From the NCBI GenBank assembly GCA_964017065.1, contig OZ024784.1, positions 8,413,152 through 8,477,151 on the forward strand: DNA of 64,000 nt, in the 5' to 3' direction. Position numbers and translations under genes: made by a program. The notes under the pieces were generated by a model, which saw only the letters and a program-made list of their open reading frames with translations, searched no databases and was not told where the DNA came from. The DNA is from Haliclona indistincta (Eukaryota > Porifera > Demospongiae > Haplosclerida > Chalinidae). The stretch's first letter is position 1, and the number at the start of each line of letters is the position of its first letter. Below are positions 12,201 through 22,547 of the stretch, in pieces.

Positions 12201-12981
12201 TCATCACTAGAGACCATGTTCTCTACCAGTCACTGTATTGAGGTAGTACATTAGCTTAGCTGCTTACTCAGCCTGTAACATTAAGGCTTTTGTCTTGACA
12301 CAATTGTACTATTGTCTTTCAGGATAGTGCCAGTATTGTTGACAGCTCCTTTATTCAGAGTGTTGTGTTAGCACTGTCTAAATGCTTGGATAATGCTGAG
12401 GTAATATATCTGGTGGCAGCACCATTTCTATTCTCTTGCTCAAAGGTAGCTCTTCTTCCTGAAGTATATGAGGACGCTGTGGTGTTGATGGTGGCTGAAA
12501 TTAATATACTGCTGGAACAGCAAATCATGCGATCTAGTTTCAACCAGGTGATATCATGTAAACAGATTCTCTGTAATGAATTTCTATTCTGTAGCTTGGT
12601 GGAGTGAGCCTGGACAGGGATATACGACAACTCGTCTCGTTCTTGTCATCACGCACGCAACATCCACTCAGAGACAAGTTTACACGTGTATTACAGATGG
12701 CGAATATTCTGAGTGTTGAAAAGGTCTGCATGTGTGCCTGAAATACCTAGGAAATGAGAGGTTTTGCCTGTGTGTAGGCGAGTGAGATAGAGGAGTACTG
12801 GAGTATGCAGACTGGGCCTGCTCTTTGGCACTTGAGCAGTAGAGAAGTGAAGCAAATTTTACACTTGAGGTAAGTAGAAAGTCACTTAAATGCAAGTGAT
12901 TATTGCTGTTTTCCTGTGTGTAGAAAAGACTTCAAAGGGGAAGATATCGACAGTATTAGATTTGCTGTTACAACACCATGA
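3245..12981 (+). CDS. COG4: Conserved oligomeric Golgi complex subunit 4
   Basis: A multi-exon gene; every recognisable exon aligns in order with COG4, a subunit of the hetero-octameric COG tether needed for retrograde intra-Golgi vesicle traffic. Exon 1 (3245-3331) encodes MAADHDTFLAGVRTREQ. Later exons give LDALLDQQ, SSKVKVLDLAK (about 3600), RVDDIIGLK (3940), RRYLDLDESV (6540), ALLKKAELELREVV (7460), YADTLTVLYESVARALDSHQ (8640), CDQQVSCVLKQMEEERMLEHR (10460), PRELDTLLTELSL (10680), ELIGKYIMIENYYMKETL (11060), DDAFYILLKSLKRA (11210), LGGVSLDRDIRQLVSFLSS (12600) and the C-terminus LRKDFKGEDIDSIRF, ending with TGA at 12979-12981. COG4 is normally about 750 to 790 residues, which fits. The gene includes a 13-nt microexon at 10822-10834. 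Introns carry several tandem and inverted repeats. NSD-like gene starts 108 bp downstream. Confidence 0.93.
4952..5110. mobile_element. MITE with CAGTGGAACC-type ends in COG4 intron
   Basis: The left end CAGTGGAACCTCTCTAAGG and the right end CTAAGAGGGGTTCCACTT are inverted complements over about 20 bp, followed inward by GCGGACACC and GGTGTCC. TA dinucleotides flank both ends, which suggests a TA target as in Tc1/mariner/pogo elements. It has no coding capacity. A fragment resembling the left end occurs near 20639. Confidence 0.65.
6974..7111. repeat. Tandem repeat, 46 bp x 3
   Basis: Three copies of a 46-bp unit with core CTAAGGGTCTCGCAGCTCAT, spaced exactly 46 bp (at 6978, 7024 and 7070 for the same TCA). 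They differ at only a few positions. They lie in a COG4 intron and are non-coding. Confidence 0.85.
8751..8904. repeat. Minisatellite, 20 bp x about 7.7
   Basis: Head-to-tail repeats of TGTCAGCCATTAGGTATCCG with variants ending TTGG or TTTG. The array directly follows the COG4 exon encoding the YADTLTVLYESVARALDSHQ segment, starting roughly 35 bp after its donor region. Confidence 0.9.
9493..9873. mobile_element. Inverted-repeat element, family A copy 2
   Basis: The left end CAGTTTTATTACTTCTTGCA and the right end TGCAAGAAGTAATAAAATCTG are inverted complements. The interior shares the TTTGATCATGCTCCATTGTG block with copies at 427-593 and 44936-45131. This copy also has an internal segment (about 9590-9740) not seen in the other two. 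It sits a few bases inside a COG4 intron. Confidence 0.7.
10064..10259. repeat. Tandem repeat, 49 bp x 4
   Basis: Four nearly identical 49-bp units beginning CCCTTCAGCTTGTAGCCTCA at 10064, 10113, 10162 and 10211. They are non-coding and lie in a COG4 intron. Confidence 0.9.
10770..10894 (+). promoter_or_regulatory. 41-bp intronic hairpin enclosing a 13-nt COG4 microexon
   Basis: The left arm 10770-10810 and the right arm 10854-10894 are inverted complements. In RNA all 41 positions can pair, with one G-U wobble. The left arm begins at the first base of the intron, so the GTGAGT donor of the upstream exon is inside the stem. The 43-nt loop holds an acceptor (TCTTCTTGCAG), the 13-nt exon GCATTTGACAAAG at 10822-10834 and its donor GTTAGT. 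Including the microexon keeps COG4 in frame: KKAV, then AFDK, then ENQVATQLK from the exon starting at 10911. Skipping it would give an early stop. Confidence 0.75.
10964..11025 (+). repeat. (GT)n microsatellite overlapping a COG4 splice donor
   Basis: The exon encoding TSDMMQ ends at 10963, and the intron begins with an uninterrupted GTGTGTGTG run that continues with GCGT and GGGTGT variants to about 11025. The splice donor is therefore the first GT of the microsatellite. Confidence 0.8.
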
Positions 12982-13089
12982 GACCTGACTGTTATGAAAT
13001 CTCAGCAACCCCTTAATTATTATTGATTGATTGTGGGGTTTATTCGCGCGGGAACTTTACACACCTCTAGAGCTTTGAGTTTGAGCGCG

Positions 13090-15977
13090 ATGAACAACAA
13101 GTCGGCTCTACCACGTTACGGCATCGCCAGTCTAGTGTGGTGCCGTTGGTCTAATATGACATGGCCCGCCATGGTGTCGTACGATCCTCACCAGGCGGTG
13201 TTTTTCAGGACAACAGGCAAGACTGTCACGCACTATCACGTTCAATACTTCGGGATCAAGGCTCAGAGAGGCTGGGTACGCGGCAAAGACATCACACCCT
13301 TGTTGGCCGGAGAGGAAAGGGTACCACAAAGGATGAGGAAAACTCTTCAACATGACTACCAGGTCGCCATTGCAGAGGTCTCTAGAGCCCTAAAAGTTGG
13401 GCCAAAGCAAAGAAAGTTACGTTTTATTTTCAACTATGGTTCAATAGGCAAGGCAAACAAGACCTCTAAACTCGATCACAAACGAGCAAAGCGCCTTCCT
13501 TTTTTGGTTGAGCAGGAGTCAAAAGATGATGATCCAGTTCCGCCTTGTGATGTTACCACCTCCTCCATGGAGACTTCCTCTGTATCGCTTGGTGTAATTC
13601 CCCGTCTTACTTCTGTCTCTGAAAACCCTCAATCGATGGAAAGTGCTTCTCGTCTTCCTCACTGTAACGTTTCTTCATTGGACGTGCTGACTCCTCCCAG
13701 CACTAGCTCAGAGGCTGATTCGATTGATAATGATCTGGGCTCGAACACCAACCAGAGGTCAGCAACCAGTACTCTCCAATGTGATATTTGCAACAGTGAC
13801 TATGGGAACAGCTTGGTCACTTGTAATGGTCACTGCCTTAGATCGTTTCACATTGACTGTCTCGGACTGGCTTCATTGCCAAAATTTTCTTTCGTCTGTG
13901 ACGAGTGCATCTTATCTCGATCCTCTTGCTACCTCTGTCACTCTTTAGATGGAGAGTTGATTAGTTGCAGTCATTCTCGTTGTGACAAGCAATATCACAT
14001 GTCTTGTGCTGCTTCTAACAAGCTGTTTCAGGTGAATTCCTCTAAACAGACGATAGTGTGTGCTATGCACCATTGTGCAAGATGCTACTTAGGAGAAACC
14101 CAATGTTCACAGCCCAAACGATCCTCGAAGCTAGTCCAGTGCATCAGATGTCCATTTGCTCTTCACAAGACAGCCTGTCTCATTGCTGGCTGTGAATTGA
14201 TTGATGATAGTCACATGGTGTGCTACCAGCATCTAGTGGTGAATTACTCCTTTCCGCAATGTTTAAGACATCTTAACTTAAACTCGTGTTTGGAATGTGG
14301 AGAGACAGGCACTCTAGTCTGCTGCGAGTGGTGTCCTGCAACATACCATGCTAACTGCCTTCCCGAGGACAAGCGACCGCTGGAAACAGATCTCAAGTGG
14401 CTATGTCCAAGCTGTGCCATCCATGACCTTCCAACCTATGAGTCGGTTGTTTTGTGCAAGTGTGGCAATTCCAAGTATGTGACCTCTCTTGTTCTGTAGT
14501 CCACACCTACATGTACACATTATACAGGTGGTGGCCTGGTCAGGTCATGTCAGCGGTTCCAGACAGCATGTTGGCGTCCCGCCCTGCTAAGGGCATGTTC
14601 CTGATCCAGTTCTTTGGCACACAGCAGTACACATGGACCAATCACGGTAGAGTGATAGCATTCACCGATGATGGTAACTGGGTTGAGGAGATGACCAGAA
14701 AGAGCAGGCTCAATCACCAATCCACAAAAGCTGGCAAGCAGAACGCACTATTTAGGAGAGGTGAGTGGTTTGTTCAGTTGAAAATTTGATATCAAATTAT
14801 GTAGCATGCGAGGAAGCACTGGCTGTATTCAGGGAACAAAGTTTACTTCAACAACAAGCTAAGTCGAGGAGTACAGACAGTAAGACATACTGCCATATTA
14901 AGGTATGCTGCAATTTAATCACCTTTAATAACTTATGATACATGTTTTATACCACTTTAGCGCAACAAGTACTTAGTACCCAAACCGGCGGTAGAGAGAG
15001 AGACTGAGCCATGTCAGTGTACCACTGAAGACCCATGCTCTTCCTCGTCCAACTGCATCAACAGGGATCTCTTCATCGAGTGCAGTCTCTCTAACTGCTC
15101 TGTTGGGGATGCTTGTCGCAATCAACGCATTGGCAAACAGCTTTCAGCTGATACCTATCCATTTCATACAACTACACGTGGCTGGGGTCTAAAGAGCAAA
15201 CATGACATAGCCCAAGGTGACTTTGTTATTGAATACATTGGTGAGGTAATGGACAAGAGCATGTGCCTTAAGAGATTGCAAGAGTCACAGGAAAAATCTG
15301 TTTCAAATTTCTACTTTCTTACTCTGGAGTCCAACCTGGTCATCGATGCTAGTCGCAAATCGAACCATGCTCGGTTTATGAATCACAGCTGTGATCCTAA
15401 TTGCTCGACTGAAAAATGGACTGTCAATGGTGAAACAAGAATCGGACTTTTTGCCACAAGAGATATCCCTTCTGGAACAGAATTGACCTTTGATTATCAA
15501 CTGGACTGTCTTGGAAATGAGAAAAAGAGGTGTTTGTGTGGAGCAGATAACTGCAGTGGGTTTATTGGAGAGAAACCAAGGAGTTTCCAAGAACAGCCTT
15601 CACTACAGCAGCGAGAAAAGAAATCCAGATTGAGAAAGAAGCGCAAGACATCTATTAGACGTCTAAGAACAAAGTTTGCTAAGATAGAGACTGACCATGA
15701 AGACGAGTGTTTTATCTGCAAAGATGGAGGAGATCTGTTGCTGTGCGATTGCCCTGGCTGCCTCAAAGTGTACCATCTAAGCTGCCTTGATTTAGATGAT
15801 GTCCCTAGTGATTCATTTGATTGTCCTCGCCACATCTGCAATATCTGTTCCTCTCCTGCTACGGAATATTGCTTTAACTGTCCTAACTCCTACTGTACTA
15901 CTCACTATATTGATAAACTAAACACCGCTTCACAAGATCAGCCACTATGTTACTCCAACTGTTGTACTGAAAATTAA
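13090..15977 (+). CDS. NSD-type histone lysine methyltransferase (PWWP-PHD-PWWP-AWS-SET-PHD)
   Basis: Four exons, 13090-14474, 14528-14760, 14805-14902 and 14961-15977; all phases agree and give about 910 residues. Order: PWWP domain (YGIASLVWCRWSNMTWPAMV); a Ser-rich linker; a PHD cluster from about residue 230 (CDICNSDYGNSLVTCNGHC, then CYLCHSLDGELISC, then CLECGETGTLVCCEWC); a second PWWP starting KWWPGQVMSA; an AWS zinc cluster (CQCTTEDPC); and SET with RGWGLKSKHDIAQGDFV, RFMNHSCDPNC and ELTFDY, the SAM/lysine-channel motifs. Then come a post-SET CLCGADNCSGFIG and a final PHD/C5HCH (DECFICKDGGDLLLCDCPGC). NSD1/2/3 proteins have this order and methylate H3K36. Catalytic motifs look intact, so it is predicted active in the nucleus. 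No HMG box is seen. I chose the ATG at 13090 over 13027 because the PWWP begins soon after it; 13027 is GT-type and lacks support. Confidence 0.92.
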
Positions 15978-16132
15978 GATTATAGGCTTTTGTGATTCAT
16001 ACAGAACGTACATGGCTTACTCAAAAAAATACTTTTAGTTGTTGCTGTTTATAATCACATTCCACACTTTCATTATTTTTTTGCGATAGCGATAGCCACG
16101 CCTACACTTATGCAATCGTAACTCGCTCTGCA

Positions 16133-18183
16133 ATGACCTGCACACTCTTTCTATGCTTTCTCGTGTGTGGACTACACAGCCTAGCCTTGTCGAGCGATGC
16201 AACAATCAGCAGCACACTCAGGGTCAACATGGACCAATCGATTTTTCGTGTCAGCGAGAAGTACCTCTCTATCTGTTTGGACGCACACATACTCACGGAT
16301 CCGAGCTGGACGATAGACTCGTTTCCTGCTAGAGCTGTTAATATGGCCAAAGCACTGGCTCCAGCTATGCTCAGAGTGGGAGGCACACAAGGAGACCAAT
16401 TGGTGTTTAACAAGAGTCTCATTGGACTGCCCAAGAAAGTCGAGTATCAAATGAGCCCTTCCCAATGGGATGCACTGAATGAGTTTACTAAGAATGTTGG
16501 TTGGGATTTCATTTTTGGTTTGAATATTCTACTCAACAAACCCAACTCTAGCTTATGGGATCCAGCCAATGCGAAAGAGTTGTTTGAGTACACTAAATCA
16601 AAGGGTTATAAAGTCAATTGGGAGCTAGGAAATGGTGAGGTATCACAATTATTCATACAGTATGATAATAGTTATCATTAATTCTTACAGAGCCATCATT
16701 GCCATTTGAACAGTTAGCCAAGGATTTTGATGAACTATCAACCATATTGAACCATACAACATGGATAGTTGGTCCTGACATCACTGATGGAAACCAACTT
16801 AAACTTCTAGGGTAAAATATTAATTAATTCACTATAATAATTCTAAATAGTCGTGTCTCTCTCTAGATTTTTGTTCGAAGTAACACTAAAAGGTAACTTT
16901 CTCCATGCAGCTACATGGCATCAGTAAGTAACGCATTCACTGCAATATTCATACAAGTTCATTATTTAAAACTAGCTACTATTTTGGAAATAATGGAACA
17001 CAGGCAATGTATACTGATCCAGACATTATGAATAGCTTTTTGATCCGAGCTGGCATCACTACATTGTTAGCAAAGTTGACTGGTTTTAAAGGAGAGATAT
17101 GGCTGGGTGAAACTGCTGATGCATTCGACGGAGGAATCAATGGTATCAGTGATTCCTATCTTGCTGGTTTTCTGTGAGTCAGTTCATTGCTTGGTGCATG
17201 ATTTCACATTAACACTTTGCTAATAGGTGGTTAGACAAGCTTGGAATTGCTGCTTTAATGAGGCACTCTAGAGTATTTAGGCAAACATTTTTTGGCGGCT
17301 ACTATTCTCTACTCACGCCTGATTTTCAACCCACTCCTGTGAGTTACTGAGACTGTACAGGTAATATAAAATAATAAAGAAGTTGTATTTTAATGAGTAC
17401 GAATAGCAACAATAATGTGACCCATAACTAAATGAGCAGTACATGCATGCATGGTTATTACATGCAAAGTATACAGGATTATTGGATCCTGTATACTGCT
17501 CATTTGGTTACGGGTAAATCCTGTATTCTTTATGGACATGAAGAATTTTTGTGTTATACTAGTGTCCAACAAATAATTGTAGGTGTTAATATGTTTCTGC
17601 ATTTTGTTTATCATAGAACTACTGGATTTCAGCAATCTATAAGAAGCTTGTTGGACCACAAGTACTTGGTGTGTCCCATGCACCAATAAATGTCAGAGTG
17701 TATGCTCATTGTGGATGCCAAGAGTAAGCATCATGATTTTTTTGTGAAATATAAGGATTATGCTAGGTTCGGTACTGTCTTAGTCAACTATAACATGTTT
17801 GCGCTTTTTATTAACAAACTTGCTTCAGTCCTGGTAGCGTGGTCCTGATCATGATTAACTTGGATAACTCTGAAGTGGTGTTTTCTCTTGGAGACTCTCA
17901 GCTACAGGAGAGCTCACGGGACATCTACTGGCTCACATCTACTAATCTACCTGAATTGACAAGCAAGTACGTCTCATTACATTCGTAAGAATCTCAGCAC
18001 GTTGTATCTATCTTTAGAGGTGTGGCTCTTGGAGGCAAACCACTAGTTCTGAATGGTGATAATCTTCCTGAGCTCAATCCAGTTCACCAGCAACCTAGTA
18101 ACACTATCACTATCTCACCACTCTCCTACGGATTCATAGTCTTCAAAGAGGCTCAAGCATCTGTTTGCAGTAACTTACAATGA
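16133..18183 (+). CDS. Glycoside hydrolase family 79, heparanase-like (copy 1)
   Basis: A multi-exon secreted enzyme. Exon 1 (16133-16634) begins with the signal peptide MTCTLFLCFLVCGLHSLALS. The fold follows heparanase: LRVGGTQGDQ, NWELGN joined across the first intron to EPS (the acid/base Glu in the NEP motif), a WHHYYFGN segment, GEIWLGETADA (the nucleophile Glu), YLAGFLWLDKLG, a TFFGG-like stretch, YWISAIYKKLVGPQVL and a C-terminal beta domain ending SYGFIVFKEAQ, with TGA at 18181-18183. Both catalytic glutamates are present. Vertebrate heparanase cleaves heparan sulphate after proteolytic activation; substrate here is inferred. It starts 155 bp after the NSD-like gene. Exon 1 and the last two exons are almost identical to the downstream paralogue, while the middle exons differ. 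Confidence 0.88.
17414..17519. repeat. Small intronic inverted repeat
   Basis: The left arm with CCATAACTAAATGAGCAGTA and the right arm TACTGCTCATTTGGTTACGG are imperfect complements, with a further inner palindrome around TACAGGATTATTGGATCCTG. It lies in an intron of GH79 copy 1 and is absent from copy 2, so it is probably a short MITE or remnant. Confidence 0.5.
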
Positions 18184-18327
18184 ATTTCTCAACCGTTACC
18201 CAGCCGTTACCTATAGCTATTCAGAAGCTATTAAAATCAAATTTATTCTACATGTAATACCTGTATGATTATTGTTATTACTTATTATGCTGTAACTTAC
18301 AATGAATTTCTCAACCGTTATCGCGTA
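18168..18327. repeat. Direct repeat overlapping the GH79 copy 1 stop codon
   Basis: GTAACTTACAATGAATTTCT followed by CAACCGTTA occurs at the end of GH79 copy 1 and again at about 18293-18325. The first copy supplies the last codons and TGA of the gene. GH79 copy 2 ends differently (residues FTCTN, then TAA), so the C-terminal residues of copy 1 seem to come from this repeat. Confidence 0.6.
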
Positions 18328-18600
18328 GAGCTAAAAGTTAAAGACTTCCAGATCTAGCGTGCGGTGGCGAAGTTTTATGCCAAAATGCGTGTTGGCAAGC
18401 CGCAAGGGCAGCGCCATTGGAATGCTAGCTGAGTATACATAATACAGTTGCTATTGGCTGTTGTTTGTGTGTAAACAGTTGGCTATGTCAGCGCAGCAAC
18501 CAACTTTGCGGTTGCATTACATACATGATTATTGCTTGACCAAACAATTTCCTGTTAGCGCATACCCATAGTGTTTTTTTTAAATACATGTATGTATAAT

Positions 18601-19263
18601 ACCGCGTTTACACTGCCACTTGGAGCCGTGCCAGTGGCGAGCTGGAGCCGCTTTTGGTCCGATATTGGCAGCGTTTACACTGCACCATGGTCGAAAGGAG
18701 CCAACGCAATCATTGAGGCGGGGACTTCCTGTCTCAAGATTACGTGTTGTAATAATGGCGTTTCTTCAAAAAAAAATAGTTCCTGAGCTCGCTTGCTTGT
18801 CTGCGTCATCGCCTCCTAGCTCTTTTCAGAGCTCTTTGACCGGGAGGAAGCCTCCTAGCTCTTTTAAGAGCTCTCTGACGGGAAGGCGACGCCGTGCGTC
18901 TAGACATCGTCTTGCTGACTACCGTGGGCATCTAGGAGATCTGTTCCTCCGTCCAGCTTGCTATCTTGTGATTCACGCGTGCTTTGGCACTCCAATGGTG
19001 CACACACGTTGTTGTTGATACAAGAATTCGCATGCTCGAGCACAACACGGCACGGCTCCAGCGCTGTTTTGCGTTTACACTACCAGAAAATTGGTGCCGA
19101 GCCAGTGCCGAGCCGAGCCAGCACGCTTTAAAAGTCGGGTCAAAACGGGCACGGCTCCAGATACCCTGGCTCGGCACGGCACCGCTTTGGTCGCGTTTAC
19201 ACGGACAATTTTGGAGAGCCGGTGCCGCGCTGGTACGGCTCCAAGTGGCAGTGTAAACGCGGT
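18601..19263. mobile_element. MITE with about 38-bp terminal inverted repeats and ATAAT duplication
   Basis: The left end ACCGCGTTTACACTGCCACT continues TGGAGCCGTGCC; the right end is its complement, ...GGCAGTGTAAACGCGGT. ATAAT flanks both sides (18596-18600 and 19264-19268), a likely target-site duplication. GAGCC/GCCGAGCC motifs recur inside both halves, and internal CGTTTACAC copies occur at about 18670, 19074 and 19194. No transposase is encoded. It lies between the two GH79 genes. Confidence 0.75.
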
Positions 19264-19346
19264 ATAATACATGCAGTACATGTAGGTAGCTGTGCGCATG
19301 CGCCATCAAAAAGTCAAGCAACTTGGCTGCATTACTTGTAGAAGAG

Positions 19347-22300
19347 ATGGCCAGTATACTCTCTTTACTTTTAGTATGTAGTTTTCTCGTGTGTGGACTA
19401 CACAGCCTAGCCTTGTCGAGCGATGCAACAATCAGCAGCACACTCAGGGTCAACATGGACCAATCGATTTTTCGTGTCAGCGAGAAGTACCTCTCTATCT
19501 GTTTGGACGCACACATACTCACGGATCCGAGCTGGACGATAGACTCGTTTCCTGCTAGAGCTGTTAATATGGCCAAAGCACTGGCTCCAGCTATGCTCAG
19601 AGTGGGAGGCACACAAGGAGACCAATTGGTGTTTAACAAGAGTCTCATTGGACTGCCCAAGAAAGTCGAGTATCAAATGAGCCCTTCCCAATGGGATGCA
19701 CTGAATGAGTTCACTAAGAATGTTGGTTGGGATTTCATTTTTGGTTTGAATATTCTACTCAACAAACCCAACTCTAGCTTATGGGATCCAGCCAATGCGA
19801 AAGAGTTGTTTGAGTACACTAAATCAAAGGGTTATAAAGTCAATTGGGAGCTAGGAAATGGTGAGGTATACATGTATCTGTCTTGATGCCGTAAATATGA
19901 ATAGCATTTGCAAAACTAATAGCTATTGTGAAAATTTATATGTATATTCTCTACAGAGCCATCACTGTCATACAAAATGTTAGCTAAGGACTTTGATGAA
20001 CTATCAACCATACTGAACCACCATACAACATGGATAGTTGGTCCTGACATCACTTATGGGGAAAATCTTAATTTTTTACAGTATGCTTTTTCATTTCTGA
20101 TTAATGATTATTCATGTTTATGGTTTATGGCAGATTTTTAATAGAAATTGCAAAAGAAGGCAACTTTCTTCATGCAGCTACATGGCATCAGTAAGAACAA
20201 TGTTATAATACCAATCCTGCTTGTTCTAATCACAACTATTATAGCTACTACTTTGGAAATACAGGAACACGGGCAATGTTCACTGATCTGAAAATCATGA
20301 ATAACTTTGTGATTAAAGCTGGCATAATAACATTAATAGCAAAGTTTACTGGTTTGAAAGGGGAGATTTGGCTGGGTGAAACTGCTGATGCATTTAATGG
20401 AGGAGTTGATGGTATTAGTGATTCTTATCTTGCTGGTTTTCTGTAAGTCATAATTATTGGTAAAAATGTTGAACACTATAAAATATTAGGTGGTTGGACA
20501 AGCTTGGTGTTGCTGCCATAATGAGGCATTCCAGAGTATTTAGACAAACTTTTTTTGGTGGAAACTATGGCCTACTCACCTCTGATTTTCAACCAACCCC
20601 AGTGAGTACTATTATTTTTCCTTTAGTCAAAGGATTACAGTGGAACCCGGTTAGTTTAGAATTACATGCAGTGTCCACATTACAGGTGTGTTCTTATTTG
20701 AAGGGTTTCACTTAGTATTTCCGGGTAGGTGCATAACTCATTTATTCTTAAGTCGTCAATTGACCAATCAGATTGCTAAAAGGGCTGTCATGAATTCTAC
20801 TATCCAGGATCAGTGACAGTAGAAGTTCATTTTATTGTGCACAGTACAAGAATCGCTACAATTCACAAGTTTACTTATACACAGCAATGATTGTCATTTC
20901 TGTGAATATACAAAACATTAGCGTTGCAGCCACTCTCTACAGTAGACTTCACTTGTTATGTAGAAAATGCACAACACTGTCTAACAGGGCATATTGATGG
21001 TAGCATACTCAAACTCTGTCTTCAATACTGTGTGAGTGCAGCAGCAAAGTCGCCACCAATTCTGTATTTGTGCATGAATTAAGTGTTTCATATAGAACAA
21101 GTGGGCTTATCAGGAACTTGACAAACTCATTGAAATAAAACACAAAACTGCATACAGTACATGTATGTGTCCAACAGCACTCAGTACTGGGTCTTGAGAT
21201 GCAATACAGCACTTTTTTGAGTTATAATAACAAGTTGATTATAACATAGTATAAGGTGTAATACTTTACATAAAGTGCCATACTTTACATGAAGTGTACA
21301 CTCAGTGGTTATGATTGTGTGCAGTGGTTAGCCTACTTCCAATAGTGGTAGTAGGAGAGGGAACAGCCTAATATCTAAGCCAAATGAGTTGTCTAGAGTA
21401 CATTGGAAACACTGCTTATTGTGCAGAATTCGAGTTTAACAAATATCAGTATTGGCACAAATATTTGCATTTTGCTTTATAGATGTATTGCAGACTACGT
21501 GTGTGATGTTGTATGTTCATTTGTAGCTTGGCTAATAATGACAAGAAGATTGAAAGAGTGGTAGTTTTTACTGTTGTTCCCAATGATAGCCATAAAGCTA
21601 TCGATATTTGGTTTTCTAACCAAATATCTGTATCGGTTATAATTATTGGAAAAATACCCGATACAGATATTCTGTTTTAAGAGTGTTATTACAATACATT
21701 ATTATCTTTACCGTAGAGTTACTGGATTTCAGTGATCTATAAGAGGCTTGTTGGACCACAAGTGCTGGAAGTATTTGGTGCACCAATAAATGTCAGAGTG
21801 TATGCTCATTGTGGACTCCAAGAGTGCGTTAACAGTAATGTGTATTATAATCATACACAACCGATGAGACATGACCAATGATAGGCTAAATCTTTAACAA
21901 ACGCATACTGCAAGCATGCACCGTTAACTGTTTATACATAAAGCGTATGCAAATGCATGTATGTATTCTTTTAATTATGCACAGTATAATCTAACCACTG
22001 CAGTCCTGGTAGCGTGGTACTGATCATGATTAACTTGGATAACTCTGAAGTGGTGTTTTCTCTTGGAGACTCTCAGCTACAGGAGAGCTCACGGGACATC
22101 TACTGGCTCACATCTACTGATCTACCTGAATTGACAAGCAAGTACGTCTCATTACATTCGTAAGAATCTCAGCACATTGTATCTATCTTTAGAGGTGTGG
22201 CTCTTGGAGGCAAACCACTAGTTCTGAATGGTGATAATCTTCCTGAGTTCAATCCAGTTCACCAGCAACCTAGTAACACTATCACTATCTCACCACTCTC

Positions 22301-22352
22301 CTACGGATTCATAGTCTTCAAAGAGGCTCATGCATTTACGTGTACTAACTAA
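19347..22352 (+). CDS. Glycoside hydrolase family 79, heparanase-like (copy 2)
   Basis: Tandem paralogue of the gene at 16133-18183 with the same exon structure. The start at 19347 gives the signal peptide MASILSLLLVCSFLVCGLHS. The acid/base Glu (LGN joined to EPS), the nucleophile Glu (GEIWLGETADAF) and the C-terminal beta domain (ending SYGFIVFKEAHAFTCTN, TAA at 22350-22352) are all present. Exon 1 matches copy 1 at all but one base seen over roughly 480 nt, and the final two exons plus the intron between them are also almost identical. Central exons differ at many positions: here YKMLAKDF against FEQLAKDF, and NFVIKAGIITLIAKFTGLKG against NSFLIRAGITTLLAKLTGFKG. The intron at about 20601-21718 is expanded and AT-rich. 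Predicted secreted or lysosomal glycosidase. Confidence 0.86.
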
Positions 22353-22547
22353 TGATACTGTCATTCATTTTTATCCATTGATCACATCTCTCATTTGTCT
22401 AATTATTAGTTCTGTAATAGTACATGTAGATGAAAAAACCTACTTGCACTACCGGGTATAATAATAAAAATAATGTATTATCCCTGATTATTATGCATGA
22501 TCACCGCTGCGCAGTGGGGGCGTGGTAGCCTGGTAGCGAGCGAGAAA

